Part shown: in pieces, positions 52,176-61,345 of the stretch
Numbering within the stretch: position 1 is the stretch's first letter
How the letters are laid out: each line of letters opens with the position of its first letter
Assembly: GCA_038238115.1 (NCBI GenBank)
Contig: JBBRYB010000013.1
Coordinates: forward strand, 45,384-109,383
Origin: JBBRYB01 sp038238115
GTDB lineage: Bacteria > Actinomycetota > Actinomycetes > Propionibacteriales > Nocardioidaceae
DNA: 64,000 bases
Direction: 5' to 3'
Notes under the pieces: generated by a model
What the model saw: the letters and a program-made list of their open reading frames with translations, nothing else
Databases searched by the model: none
What the model was told of the DNA's origin: nothing
Made by a program: the position numbers and the translations under genes

Positions 52176-53372
52176 TCACTCGCCCGCCGCCCGTCGTACC
52201 CACTGCTCTCGGCCGGGTGCGCCCTCGATCAGCACCATCTCGTCGTCGTCGATCAGCTCGGGGGCGGTCATGGGCACGGTCAGCTCGGCGACGCTGCGGG
52301 GCGCCAGGAGCTCCTGGTCGCTCACCTTGAGGTCACGCAGCCGTCGCGCACTGACCAGCACCCGGGTCTCGAGCGACCCGATCGCTTTGTTGTACGCCGT
52401 CACCGCGGCGTTGATGGAACGCCCGAGGCCGTCCAGATGCCCCCCGACGGTCGCGAGCCGGTCATAGAGCTCGCGGCCGAGCTCGTGGACCTCGCGTGCG
52501 TTGTCGGCCAACGCCTCCTGAGTCCAGGTGTAGGCGACCGTCTTGAGCATGGCGATCAAGGTCGTCGGGGTGGCCAGCATCACCTGCCGACTTGCGGCAT
52601 AGTCGATGAGACCGGGGTCTGTCTCGAGTGCCTGGGAGAAGATCGCCTCGGCGGGCAGGAACATGACGACGAATTCAGGAGCAGGCGAGAACTGCCGCCA
52701 GTAGCCCTTGGCGGCGAGCGCGTCGACATGGTGACGCACCTGCCGGGCGTGCCGCGTCAGGGCCGCATCCCGCGAGGCCGGATCAACAGCATGGGTCGCG
52801 GACAAGAAGGCATCGAGTGAGACCTTGGAGTCGATGACCACCTGCTTGCCGCCAGCCATCCGCACGACCACGTCGGGGCGCAGCCGTCCGTCCTCTGTCT
52901 CCCGCGTCACCTGCTCCTCGAACGTGCAGTGACCGGTGAGGCCCGACAGCTCGAGGCTGCGCTTGAGCTGCATCTCGCCCCACGATCCGCGCACCTGTGG
53001 CCGTCGCAGCGCCTCGGCCAGTGACCGGGTCTCGCGGCGCAGCTCCTCGCCGCTCAGGTGCACCGACTCGACCTGCTGCTTGAGCTGCGACTGCCAGGAT
53101 GCGCCGGCGGTCTCGAGGCTGCCCAGCCGCTGGTTGAGCCGGTCGAGACTCTCGCGCACGGGTGCGACGACCTCTGCGGCCGCGCCCACGCGAGACTCGG
53201 TGAGCGCTATCACCTGCCGGCTCGACTCGCTCGCGGCCTGGGCGGAGAGTGCGCGCAGCTCGTCGCGAAGGCTGTGACGCGCGTGGTCGGCGAGACGCTG
53301 CCCGATGACCACCCCGAGCGCCATCCCAGCGACGAGGGCGAGAGCGGCGATGACAAACGTCGTACTGTCCAT
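52176..53372 (-). CDS. rmuC: DNA recombination protein RmuC homolog
   Basis: 398 aa. An N-terminal membrane anchor (TTFVIAALALVAGMALGVVI) and a coiled coil (about 30-120) precede the RmuC nuclease-like domain. Its signatures are RRPQVRGSWGEMQLKRSLEL, then RLRPDVVVRMAGGKQVVIDS with the PD-(D/E)xK-like residues, and VVMFLPAEAIFSQALE. In E. coli RmuC limits inversions at inverted repeats; the mechanism is not established. Divergent from the cyclase gene. Confidence 0.92.
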   Translation of the reverse strand: MDSTTFVIAALALVAGMALGVVIGQRLADHARHSLRDELRALSAQAASESSRQVIALTESRVGAAAEVVAPVRESLDRLNQRLGSLETAGASWQSQLKQQVESVHLSGEELRRETRSLAEALRRPQVRGSWGEMQLKRSLELSGLTGHCTFEEQVTRETEDGRLRPDVVVRMAGGKQVVIDSKVSLDAFLSATHAVDPASRDAALTRHARQVRHHVDALAAKGYWRQFSPAPEFVVMFLPAEAIFSQALETDPGLIDYAASRQVMLATPTTLIAMLKTVAYTWTQEALADNAREVHELGRELYDRLATVGGHLDGLGRSINAAVTAYNKAIGSLETRVLVSARRLRDLKVSDQELLAPRSVAELTVPMTAPELIDDDEMVLIEGAPGREQWVRRAAGE

Positions 53373-53504
53373 GTCTCACACGATGACAGTGAGCGCCGAC
53401 AGAATCGGTGAGCGACGGTGGCGCTGGGAAGATTGGCTGCAATTCGCGATCAGTCGGCAGCGTCGGGGGTGGCCGGCTGGCGGCGGCCACACCAGGATGT
53501 GGCC

Positions 53505-54215
53505 ATGACTGACTACCGGGCGCGGGTCGACGGCTCGGCCGCAACGGGTGAGGCTCGCCGGCTCGTCGAGCTGAGCCATGTGATCGAGGCCGGTATGGTG
53601 ACGCTGCCCGGTCTCCCAGCACCTGAGATCAGCATGCACATGTCGCGCGAAGCGTCCCAACCCTCGTACGCACCGGGCACGACGTTCGAGATCTGCCGGA
53701 TCTCGATGGTGGCCAACACCGGCACCTATGTGGACTCGCCGCACCACCGGTTCGAGTCCGGGGCCGACCTGGCCGAGATGCCGCTCGAGAGGCTGGCCGA
53801 CCTGCCTGCGGTGGTGGTGAGACCCACGGCCACCTCGCGCCGTGGGATCGGCGAGGAGGATCTGACCGGGCTCGACGTCACGGGCCACGCCGTCTTGCTC
53901 CAGACCGGCGACTCGGTGCGCTTCGGGACGCCTGAGTACGTCGTCGAAGCTTCCTACCTGACGCGCGGCGGCGCCGAGTGGCTGGTCGAGCAGGGCGCTG
54001 CCCTGGTGGGCATCGACGCGGCCAACATCGACGACATGAGCGACTGTGAGCGACCAGCCCACACCCTGCTGTTGGGTGCGGGCATTCCCGTCGTCGAACA
54101 CCTCACTGGCCTTGAGGACGTGCCGCCGCGCGGGGCACGGTTCACCGCCGTACCTCCTCGCGTCAGCGGTCTCGGCACGTTTCCGGTTCGGGCTTTCGCC
54201 TCCGTGGTGGCGTGA
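53505..54215 (+). CDS. Cyclase/kynurenine formamidase-like hydrolase
   Basis: 236 aa from ATG 53505, which follows CAGGAT by 6 bp. Cyclase family (PF04199) metal hydrolase: VELSHVIEAGMVTLPGLP at the start, then ANTGTYVDSPHHRFESGADL carrying the HxxxD metal motif equivalent, and GIDAANIDD. Kynurenine formamidase KynB is the best-known member, but no kyn genes are nearby, so another amide or lactone is possible. Confidence 0.85.
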   Translation: MTDYRARVDGSAATGEARRLVELSHVIEAGMVTLPGLPAPEISMHMSREASQPSYAPGTTFEICRISMVANTGTYVDSPHHRFESGADLAEMPLERLADLPAVVVRPTATSRRGIGEEDLTGLDVTGHAVLLQTGDSVRFGTPEYVVEASYLTRGGAEWLVEQGAALVGIDAANIDDMSDCERPAHTLLLGAGIPVVEHLTGLEDVPPRGARFTAVPPRVSGLGTFPVRAFASVVA

Positions 54216-54303
54216 TCGCGCTGGGTCTGGTCGGCAGTTGGCCGTAGCCACCTGAGGCTGGCTACGCTGCCGTTCGAACGAACCAGGACCAGGGGGAGCC
54301 GAC

Positions 54304-54876
54304 ATGGAGGGCGTGGTCTTCGAGACCGGGCGCTGCCTGGTGCGCACTTGGTGCGCAGCGGACGTCGCACGGGTGCTGGACATCTACGGCCGGTGGGAGG
54401 TTGCGAGGTGGCTGGGCAGCAGCCCAGCGGTGCTTGACGTCGGAGCAGGCCGCCCGACGTGTCGAACAATGGGCGGACTTGAATCGTGCCGAGTCCGTGG
54501 CAGGGCGCTGGGCGGTCGAACGCAAGACCGACGGGGTTGTGGCTGGGACAGTCATCTTGGCGCCGCTTCCGGGCGGTGACGGCGAGTTCGAGATCGGCTG
54601 GCACTTCCACCCCGACTCGTGGGGCCAGGGGTTTGCGTCGGAGTCGGCGAGGGGGGCGTTGTCCTGGGGCTTCCAGCACGGACTTCATGAGGTCTTCGCG
54701 GTCGTGTGGCCCGATGATACGGCCTCCCTAGCGGTGTGCCGCAGGCTCGGGAGACGGCGCTCGGGCCGACGACGCGCTACTACGACGCCGAGCTGGAGCT
54801 CTTCCGCGTCCTGGACACCGAGGCGCGAGAAGGCGGTCCCGACTCGTTCAAGCCGATCCGGGACTCGTCGTCGTAG
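54304..54876 (+). pseudogene. GNAT acetyltransferase with two compensating frameshifts
   Basis: Starts METVV-type at ATG 54304 after GGGGGAG, reading CLVRTWCAADVARVLDIYGR. An extra T at 54434-54435 moves the frame to LTSEQAARRVEQWADLNRAE, then GEFEIGWHFHPDSWGQGFAS, the acetyl-CoA loop. A missing base near 54752 (GGGA-GACGG, expected GGGATGACGG) returns it to the first frame, ending LELFRVLDTEAREG and SFKPIRDSSS at TAG 54876. The unshifted frame gives only 91 residues. Either a pseudogene or two sequence errors. Confidence 0.78.
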
Positions 54877-55099
54877 CGGGGCAGGTCATCGAGGGGAGAT
54901 TGTGCCGGCACACCTCAGCCAGTGGCCGCCGTGCTCGCCGTTGCCGATGTGGGCCCAACTGCGTCGGCGCGGAGGTGGTGACCGACGTCGGCTGACGGCT
55001 TCGCTCGTTTCCGGGGGCAGCTGGCAGGGGCTCGATGCCGGCGGCACCCTGGGGAGCGGATTTCCGAGCAGCAGCTCATCCGCCGTACCCTTGTCGCCT

Positions 55100-56215
55100 G
55101 TGGCCCTCACCATCGGGATCGTCGGACTCCCCAACGCCGGCAAGTCGACACTGTTCAACGCGCTCACCAAGAACGACGTGCTCGCGGCGAACTATCCCTT
55201 CGCGACGATTGAGCCCAACATCGGTGTGGTCGGGGTCCCCGACCCACGGCTCGACGTGCTCGCGAAGCTGTTCGGATCGGCCAAGGTGCTGCCTGCCACT
55301 GTGCAGTTCGTCGACATCGCGGGCATCGTGCGGGGGGCGTCGGAGGGGGAGGGGCTCGGCAACAAGTTCCTATCGCATATCCGCGAGGCGGCCGCGATCT
55401 GCCAGGTGACGAGGGTCTTCCAGGACGATGACGTCACCCACGTCGAGGGCAAGGTCTCGCCGGCCGACGACATCTCCACGATCCAGACCGAGCTGATCCT
55501 TGCTGATCTCCAGACGGTCGAGAAGGCGTTGCCGCGGTTGGAGAAGGAGGCCCGGCTCAAGCAGGACGCCCGGCTCAAGGAGAAGCTGGCCGTGCTCGAC
55601 GCGGTACGCGGGGCCAAGCAGGCGCTCGAGGCGGGTACGCCGATCCTCGCCACGGCGATCGACACGTCCCTGCTGCGCGAGCTGATGCTGATGACGGCCA
55701 AGCCGTTCATCTACGTCTTCAACTGCGACGCCGACGAACTGGGCGACGAACTGCTCAAGGAGCGTATGCGCAAGCTGGTCGCGCCGTCCGAGGCGATCTT
55801 TCTGGACGCGAAGTTCGAGGCGGAGCTGGTCGAGCTCGATGACGAGGAGGAGGCTCGCGCCATGCTCCAGGAGATGGGCGTCGACGAGCCCGGCCTCGAC
55901 GTGCTCGCCCGAGTCGGCTTCGACACGCTGGGTCTGCAGACCTACCTCACCGCTGGTCCCAAGGAGTCACGCGCCTGGACGATCAGGCAGAGCGCCACCG
56001 CCCCCGAAGCAGCGGGCGTGATCCACACCGACTTTCAGCGCGGTTTCATCAAGGCTGAAGTGGTGTCGTACGACGACCTGGTGGCTGCCGGGTCGATGGT
56101 TGCCGCCAAGTCCGCCGGCAAGGTCCGCATCGAGGGCAAGGACTACGTCATGGCCGATGGCGACGTGGTCGAGTTCCGCTTTCAAACAACATCTGGTGGG
56201 AAGGGGGCTAAGTAA
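55100..56215 (+). CDS. ychF: Redox-regulated ATPase YchF (OLA1-like)
   Basis: 371 aa from GTG 55100; TACCCT lies 8 bp upstream. Obg-family P-loop protein that prefers ATP and associates with ribosomes. G1 is GLPNAGKST (9-17); G3 is FVDIAGIVRGASEGEGLGNK; NCDADE stands in place of the GTP-specific NKxD, as usual for YchF. The C-terminal TGS-like domain includes ESRAWTIRQSATAPEAAGVI and HTDFQRGFIKAEVVSYDDLV. A longer frame upstream fuses with the GNAT remnant and is spurious. Confidence 0.95.
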   Translation: MALTIGIVGLPNAGKSTLFNALTKNDVLAANYPFATIEPNIGVVGVPDPRLDVLAKLFGSAKVLPATVQFVDIAGIVRGASEGEGLGNKFLSHIREAAAICQVTRVFQDDDVTHVEGKVSPADDISTIQTELILADLQTVEKALPRLEKEARLKQDARLKEKLAVLDAVRGAKQALEAGTPILATAIDTSLLRELMLMTAKPFIYVFNCDADELGDELLKERMRKLVAPSEAIFLDAKFEAELVELDDEEEARAMLQEMGVDEPGLDVLARVGFDTLGLQTYLTAGPKESRAWTIRQSATAPEAAGVIHTDFQRGFIKAEVVSYDDLVAAGSMVAAKSAGKVRIEGKDYVMADGDVVEFRFQTTSGGKGAK

Positions 56216-56420
56216 GACTGACGCACGTATCGCGCATGACAGAACGTGCAGCCTGGCGTGGTCTGGGGCAGCTCCTTGCGGAGAAGGAAGTTGGTATTAC
56301 CCGGGGGGATAATCGACTTCGCGGCCGTACTCCTGATAGCCGAAGCGCTGGTAAAAGATGGGAGCCTGGGATGCCGCCGTCTTGACGGCACGGGGCTTAG
56401 TGGTCCGACTAGTAGTGAGA
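56216..56420 (-). pseudogene. C-terminal fragment of a GNAT acetyltransferase
   Basis: On the minus strand the frame reads RAVKTAASQAPIFYQRFGYQ, then EYGREVDYPPG and a stop. The expected continuation, NTNFLLRKEL, sits one frame away after a CCCCCC run at about 56302-56307. The pattern FYQRFGYQEYG and a final FLLRKEL are typical GNAT C-terminal elements. No N-terminal half is present. Composition here is less GC-rich than in the neighbours. Confidence 0.55.
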
Positions 56421-56563
56421 AATTTCGATCGACTGTCACGCTTAGCAACTGGTCAACATGGCTGACACCTATTGACCTCGGTCGAGCAGCGAGAGAACAC
56501 TGCCGCAACGAGCGACCCTCATCCGGTGTGTCGGCACCGGACGGGGGCATAAGTTCAACCTGG

Positions 56564-56690
56564 CTAGGAGGCGGTCTGCTGTAGCACCTGTTTGACGGCT
56601 TGCATCACGACGGCGGGCTGTTCATTCGGGACATCATGACCGCTTTTCCTCGCCACGATTTGACGGCCCTGTTGCTGGTCCGCCCGGTTC
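56564..56690 (-). pseudogene. C-terminal fragment of an alpha/beta hydrolase
   Basis: Minus-strand frame ending at TAG 56564: RADQQQGRQIVARKSGHDVP, then NEQPAVVMQAVKQVLQ. The SGHDVP segment with its His matches the last catalytic residue of alpha/beta hydrolases, followed by the usual terminal helix. The rest of the protein is missing; the sequence beyond about 56690 belongs to another fragment. Confidence 0.5.
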
Positions 56691-56945
56691 CGACCTGGCC
56701 GCTGTCCGACCCTGCAGTAGCGACCTTCGCCGTGGCGATCGTGGTCGTGGGCTGGTGGCTGATGGGCGGTCAGACGCAACGGGGCAACGCGGCGTTGATG
56801 CTGCTGGCGGGCCTGCTGAGCGCGGCCACGTCCCTTCGGAATGTCCTCGTCGGGCCATGGTCATTCCTTGGTAGCCAGTTGTACCCGATCAGCGGCATCG
56901 TATCGATCGCGCTGCTGCTCCGACGAGCGCCGCGGCCAACCCGGC
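56690..56945 (+). pseudogene. Fragment of a multi-pass membrane protein
   Basis: Plus-strand frame with three hydrophobic segments: WPLSDPAVATFAVAIVVVGW, ALMLLAGLLSAATSLRNVLV and SQLYPISGIVSIALLLRRA. It looks like the N-terminal membrane domain of a sensor or signalling protein. It runs without a break into the antisense of the SARP-nSTAND remnant at about 56920-56945, so the junction cut both genes. An ATG exists at 56638 but lies within the hydrolase fragment. Confidence 0.45.
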
Positions 56946-59061
56946 AGCAAACCCGCGCGTTTGGCGCCTTCCGGCTGCCTCGCGTCGGGCCCCTGCCGCG
57001 CGCCTCAGCAAGCTGCGCCGTCGACCGAGCCACTCCCGCGTCGAGGAACTCCTTTTCCAGCTCGCTGACACCTGACTGAGGCGATGCAGCCCAGTCCGCC
57101 GCGGCGTCGAGCCTGGCCCCTCGATAGAGCTCGTTCATGGGACGCCCGTTCCGGTCCCACTCGACCGCCGCCGGTGCCACGTGTCGGCGTACCGAACGAC
57201 CGACCGCGTCATCGGCGAGCCAGCCCGCCAGCCGTGGCCATGCGCCGAGCAGCGCCTCGTGCGCGATCTCGAGGTAGCCGTCCTCCGTCGCCACCAACCG
57301 CCGCGCGGTGAGGGTCTCCACCACCGCACGCGTCGCGTCCCGATGCGCGCCGGAGGGAGCGAGTTCGCTCAACGGCATCCGCCGCCCCCGCAGCGTGCCT
57401 TGCTCATCCTGGTCGGCCAGTCGGATGAGCACCTGCCGCGCGATCTCCTTGCCCTCCTCGTCGAAGGACGCGAAGACCGCCTCCGCGGACCCGGCGACTG
57501 CACCCGCAACGCCGCCGTTCGCCAGGTAGCCGGCGAGCGTCAGGACTTCGCCCCGCCGTCGTTCCCACGTGCTCGCCAGCGCGGTGGACAGGAGCGGTAA
57601 GCCGCCGGCGTGACCGGCGACATCCTGGACCACCAGGTCGGTCAGCTCGTTCTCGACCTGAAGACCTGCCATCTCGGCCGGTCCCTCCACCACCGCGCGA
57701 AGCTCCTGCTCGGTCATTGGCGGGACAGGACGAGAGCGCCCACCATCCGCTCGGCGAGCTCGCTGTGTTCGGCCAGTCGGCCGACGTGGTCGCCGCGGAC
57801 AACGAGCACGCAACGGGTCACGGCGCCGTCGTCGAGGAGACCCAGCACGTTGTCGAGAAAGGCTACTCGTTCAGCCGGCTCCGTCTGTGATGACCACAGC
57901 TGCTCGAGCTGATCGCAGACGAGGACGATGCGATCGGTCTGCTCGGTCTCACCGGTCAACGAGGCCAGTGCGTCGACGGCGTGTTCGCCCGGCGTCACGA
58001 CGACCGGACGCCATTGGTCGCTCCCGGGGAGGACTCCTGAGGCGAGCCGAGGCAGCAGGCCGGCTCGGACGACGGACGATTTGCCCGCCCCACTCGATCC
58101 GGACACCACCAGCAGCGGATTGTCGACCAGGGCTCCCACCAGCCGGTCGCGCCCGTGGAAGAGTCCGGCGTCCTCAATCTGATACGTCGACAGGCCTTTG
58201 TAGGGGCACCCCTCAACCTTTTGGACGGAAGGCCGCCTGTCGCCCAGGTCGCCGGCCAGCCCGTTTGCGCCTGCCTGCGTGGGAATGTCGAGCTCGCGAT
58301 CATGAACGAGGACCGCCTGCTAGGCCCTGCGCAGCCGCGGCCCTGGATCCAACCCCAGCTCGTCGGCGAGGTGGGAGCGTGCCCGTCGGACGGCGGCGAG
58401 CGCGTCCGCCTGCCGGCCGCTGCGGTACAGAGCTACCACCAGCGGCGACCACCAGCTCTCGTTCAGCGGCTGTTCGGTGACCATGGGTTCCAGCTCCGGG
58501 ACGGAATCCTCGTGCCGCCCCAGCTCCAGCTCTGCCTCGAAGAACGCAACCGTTGCATTTACCCAGACGCCCTCGAGGCGGCGGCGTTCGACGTCCGCGA
58601 ACGCCGAGTCGGGCCAGTCGGCATAAGGCTCCCCTCGCCACAGGTCCAGCGCCTCTGCCAGCAGCGGTCGTGCACCTTTCGCATCACCGGCCAACAGCAA
58701 GGAGCGGCCGCGCGCCACGAAGTCCGTGAATGTCAGTCAGTCGAGCTCGTCACGTCCCATGGAAAAGGGCGTAGCCGGCCTGCCGGCGTACGACATAGCG
58801 GCCGCGTGAACCTCGCGGCCGTTCAGGCTCGAGCGCGCTGCGCAGTCGAACGACATGTGCCTGCAGGGACTTGCGCGCAGTTAGAGGAGGCTCTCCGTCC
58901 CACAGGAACTCGAGGAGTCTGTCTACGCTGACCACCGACGGACACGCACTCGCCACCAAGGCCAGCAGCTGCCTCTCTTTGGCGCCTGCCACGGTGATCA
59001 GCTCGCTTCCGTCGGCTTGTACCTCAAACGGCTCAAGGACGAAGCACCTCATATCTCGCAC
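56890..59061 (-). pseudogene. SARP-nSTAND (AfsR-like) regulator, broken into four pieces
   Basis: Read from 59061 leftward. (1) OmpR/SARP winged helix, KERQLLALVASACPSVVSVD and SLQAHVVRLRSALEPERP, stops at 58750. (2) BTAD domain, ARPLLAEALDLWRGEPYADW to GLDPGPRLRRA, with a stop at 58320; then CPYKGLSTYQIEDAGLFHGR. (3) P-loop, LLVVSGSSGAGKSSVVRAGL and VLVCDQLEQLWS, stops at 57714. (4) MTEQELRAVVEGPAEMAGLQ and GGLPLLSTALASTWERRRGE, then loss of frame near 57000 and truncation before any WD40 or TPR part. At least four lesions are visible. Intact relatives regulate secondary metabolism or act as STAND-type sensors. Confidence 0.8.
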
Positions 59062-59249
59062 GATACTCCGGACCTCACCCGGCGTTGAAGCCTTGCGGCG
59101 ACTTGGAACTGCTCGCTGAGCCGCTCCGCGGTCAGGCCGTTCGTGACGGTGAGACGGGCGAGTGATCGGAGACGGCCTGGTAGTCGTGGCCGAGCATCCG
59201 GCGGTGCATCTCGTCCGACACCCACGCCTGCCCTGAGCTGGTTGATTGC
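59062..59249. other. Short gene-free stretch between the SARP remnant and the MerR-DICT gene
   Basis: About 190 bp. A minus-strand frame reading LTVTNGLTAERLSEQFQVAA has natural-looking composition but no start or partner. Nothing certain. Confidence 0.3.
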
Positions 59250-60140
59250 TCAGCCGGCGCCGTCGACGTAGGCCACGACACGGTTGAGCAGTGACATCGC
59301 CCGGAGCAGCTCGGTAGGTGGCGGCGGAGGGTTCTCGGCCAGCTCATAGAGGAGCGGTGCTCCCTCCGGGTGGTCGAGCTGCACGGCGACTTGGGCGCAG
59401 GCACGGGCGGCGTCTCGTACGGCGGCCGGCTCGACGGTCCAGATCGCCTCGAAGAGCCGCTTGCGGTCCGGCACCGTCGACTGCCCGGGCAGCTCCCACG
59501 CAGTGAGCATCGCGGGGTAGTCGGGCGCATCGCAGACCACGGCCCACTCCCGCCGCATCGGGGCGTCGTCGGGCAGATGAACGACCGTCGCGCCCGAAAC
59601 CGGGTCGGGCTCATCAGGGAAGTCGGCGAAGATCATCGTCGAGCGGGCGATCCGGGCCAACTCGGTCCACCTCTCCCGCGCTGCCAGGAAATACTTCTGC
59701 TTCTGGAAGCCCCCGAAGATCATCGGCCGCTCCGCCCGCGCGCAACACTCGTCCTCGATCGCCCACGACAGCGCGATCAGGGTCGACTTGCAAAGCCGCT
59801 GCGGCTGCAGAGTGGTGTGCTCGCGCCGCATCACGGCGTACACGGTGGGGGATCTCGGTGGCTCTTCGACCGCCGCCTGAGCCAGGACGACCTCGGCGAT
59901 CGCCACCTCGAGGCGATAGCCGGCGTTGCGGCGTCGGATCACCTGACGGACCAGCTCGACGTCTTGCCTCGAATAGCGGCGATGACCGCTGCCGCGGCGT
60001 GTGGGCCGTGGAAATCCGTGCCGGGACTCCCACATCCGCACGGTGGCGGGCTGGAGGCCGGTCCGGTCCGCGAGCTCACCGATGGTGAGAGAGGCGACAG
60101 AAGGATCGGGTGTGGAAGGGGCTTGCGCGTCCAGAGGCAT
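59250..60140 (-). CDS. MerR-family regulator with DICT sensory domain
   Basis: 296 aa. MerR winged helix at about 17-85: LTIGELADRTGLQPATVRMW, then ESRHGFPRPTRRGSGHRRYS. The C-terminal DICT domain (about 115-260) shows LIALSWAIEDECCARAERPM, GGFQKQKYF and STMIFADFPDEPDPVSGATV. DICT is a sensory module also found with diguanylate cyclases and two-component proteins; its ligand is unknown. It is divergent from, and likely controls, the four-gene operon at 60214-62999 through the intervening repeats. Confidence 0.88.
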   Translation of the reverse strand: MPLDAQAPSTPDPSVASLTIGELADRTGLQPATVRMWESRHGFPRPTRRGSGHRRYSRQDVELVRQVIRRRNAGYRLEVAIAEVVLAQAAVEEPPRSPTVYAVMRREHTTLQPQRLCKSTLIALSWAIEDECCARAERPMIFGGFQKQKYFLAARERWTELARIARSTMIFADFPDEPDPVSGATVVHLPDDAPMRREWAVVCDAPDYPAMLTAWELPGQSTVPDRKRLFEAIWTVEPAAVRDAARACAQVAVQLDHPEGAPLLYELAENPPPPPTELLRAMSLLNRVVAYVDGAG

Positions 60141-60154
60141 GCTGTCATAGTAAC

Positions 60155-60184
60155 TTGAACAGAGCGTTGAAACTAGTGTTCAAC
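60155..60184. promoter_or_regulatory. Candidate MerR-DICT operator in the divergent promoter
   Basis: GTTGAAACTAGTGTTCAAC (60166-60184) is a 19-bp near-palindrome with GTTGAA/TTCAAC arms, and another TTGAAC lies at 60155-60160. Its position in the 73-bp divergent gap suits a MerR-type site between promoter elements for the downstream operon. Confidence 0.55.
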
Positions 60185-60213
60185 TATCCCGGAATCTAAC
60201 GAGGAGACACAGC

Positions 60214-60459
60214 ATGACCGAGACCACCACTCATCCCTCCATGACCGACAACGACGTCGTCGACTGGACCGATTTGGGCCGCGAGATGTGGTCCTTCCTG
60301 ACCGGTCGTGAGGCGGCGATCAACTACCGGTTCATCGACATGTCCGTCGAGGTCCCACGCGACACCGGACCGAAGGCGCCGCGAGCGACCTGGAAGCTCA
60401 ACGGCACTCTCCAGGTCACCACCAAGGACAACGCCGGCTCGCCAGTAGCCAGGGACTAA
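60214..60459 (+). CDS. Small protein of unknown function, first gene of the FHA/CPBP operon
   Basis: 81 aa from ATG 60214, preceded by GAGGAGA. Sequence features: VVDWTDLGREMWSFLTGREA, then INYRFIDMSVEVPRDTG and a beta-rich TWKLNGTLQVTT. No signal peptide or membrane helix, and no family is recognised. Its stop lies four bases before the next gene's ATG. The predicted alpha plus beta layout and operon position suggest a partner of the FHA protein, but this is inference. Confidence 0.7.
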   Translation: MTETTTHPSMTDNDVVDWTDLGREMWSFLTGREAAINYRFIDMSVEVPRDTGPKAPRATWKLNGTLQVTTKDNAGSPVARD

Positions 60460-60463
60460 GTCC

Positions 60464-61345
60464 ATGGCCACCGACCTCTCGCTGAACGTCGACCTTCAGT
60501 TCTCCGTCGACCTTCCGGGTTCGCGGACCGTGACCGGCACCGTGACCGGCTCCGGCAAGGCCCTAGAACTCCGGGTCAGCGATCCGTTCCTCTTCGCGGG
60601 GCGGTCGGATTCCGATGCCATCCAGGGGTTGGCCAAGGCCATGGCACGCCGCGGCGTGTCGCTCGATGTCATCGCGCCGTCCGGGCCGCTGCTCACGTTG
60701 GGCGCGACCCGGACGTCGTGGCTGCAGCGCCGAGTGACCGGCTCACGGCACATCCGCATCGAACGCGGCCGCGGCCTCTGGTCGCTCCTTCGGGCCCGAA
60801 CCCAGTCCCCGAGCGGCGGCATACTCCCCGCGCGAGACCTCGTGCCGCCGCCCACGCTGTTCCCGTTCGCCCCGACGATGGTTCGTCGTCCTCGCCGCCG
60901 CGTGACCACCACGCACGACCCTTATCGTGGCGGAAATGCCAGACTCGTTATGGCGCCGCGGACGCACCCGGGGCCGAACGAACAGCAGGAGGAGTTCCTG
61001 CTGCGCGACGACGTCACCACCATCGGCAGCGGCGGCGGCTGCGACATCCGGCTCGCCGGCTTGGAGCCGCTGCACGCCGAGATCGTGCACGATGCCCGAG
61101 ACGAGTTCGTGATCGTACGAATCGGCCCGCCCGGCAGCACCCGAGTGCATGGTGTGTCAGTCGACAAGGCGATGCTGAGGACCGGGTCGGGCATCGACAT
61201 CGGCGCTTGGCACCTGTCGTACTTCCGGGAAGAGTACGCCGATCACGGCCGCCCGTACGGTGGGCGCATCGGCGGTGAACTCGGATACCAACGACCGCAA
61301 CCCAACCGGCTGCAGATGAGCAGACTCAACCAGGACGAGCGATGA
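60464..61345 (+). CDS. FHA domain-containing protein
   Basis: 293 aa from ATG 60464. An uncharacterised N-terminal part (about 1-110) starts DLSLNVDLQFSVDLPGSRTV and includes SWLQRRVTGSRHIRIERGRG. A basic linker follows. The FHA phosphothreonine-binding fold occupies about 165-255: TTIGSGGGCDIRLAGLEPLH, AEIVHDARDEFVIVRI and VHGVSVDKAMLRTGSGIDIG, with the GS and H signature residues. A phosphothreonine partner is expected, but no Ser/Thr kinase is encoded nearby. Its stop overlaps the next ATG (ATGA). Confidence 0.78.
   Translation: MATDLSLNVDLQFSVDLPGSRTVTGTVTGSGKALELRVSDPFLFAGRSDSDAIQGLAKAMARRGVSLDVIAPSGPLLTLGATRTSWLQRRVTGSRHIRIERGRGLWSLLRARTQSPSGGILPARDLVPPPTLFPFAPTMVRRPRRRVTTTHDPYRGGNARLVMAPRTHPGPNEQQEEFLLRDDVTTIGSGGGCDIRLAGLEPLHAEIVHDARDEFVIVRIGPPGSTRVHGVSVDKAMLRTGSGIDIGAWHLSYFREEYADHGRPYGGRIGGELGYQRPQPNRLQMSRLNQDER

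Noticed and set aside
54401..56215. 604-codon frame joining the GNAT remnant to YchF
   Set aside because: YchF begins at GTG 55100 with its normal N-terminus; the upstream part is the frameshifted GNAT and intergenic sequence read through by chance.
56600..57079. A complete 159-aa membrane protein on the plus strand
   Set aside because: The first 30 residues lie in an antisense hydrolase fragment and the last 50 in the antisense of the SARP remnant; only the middle looks like real membrane protein.
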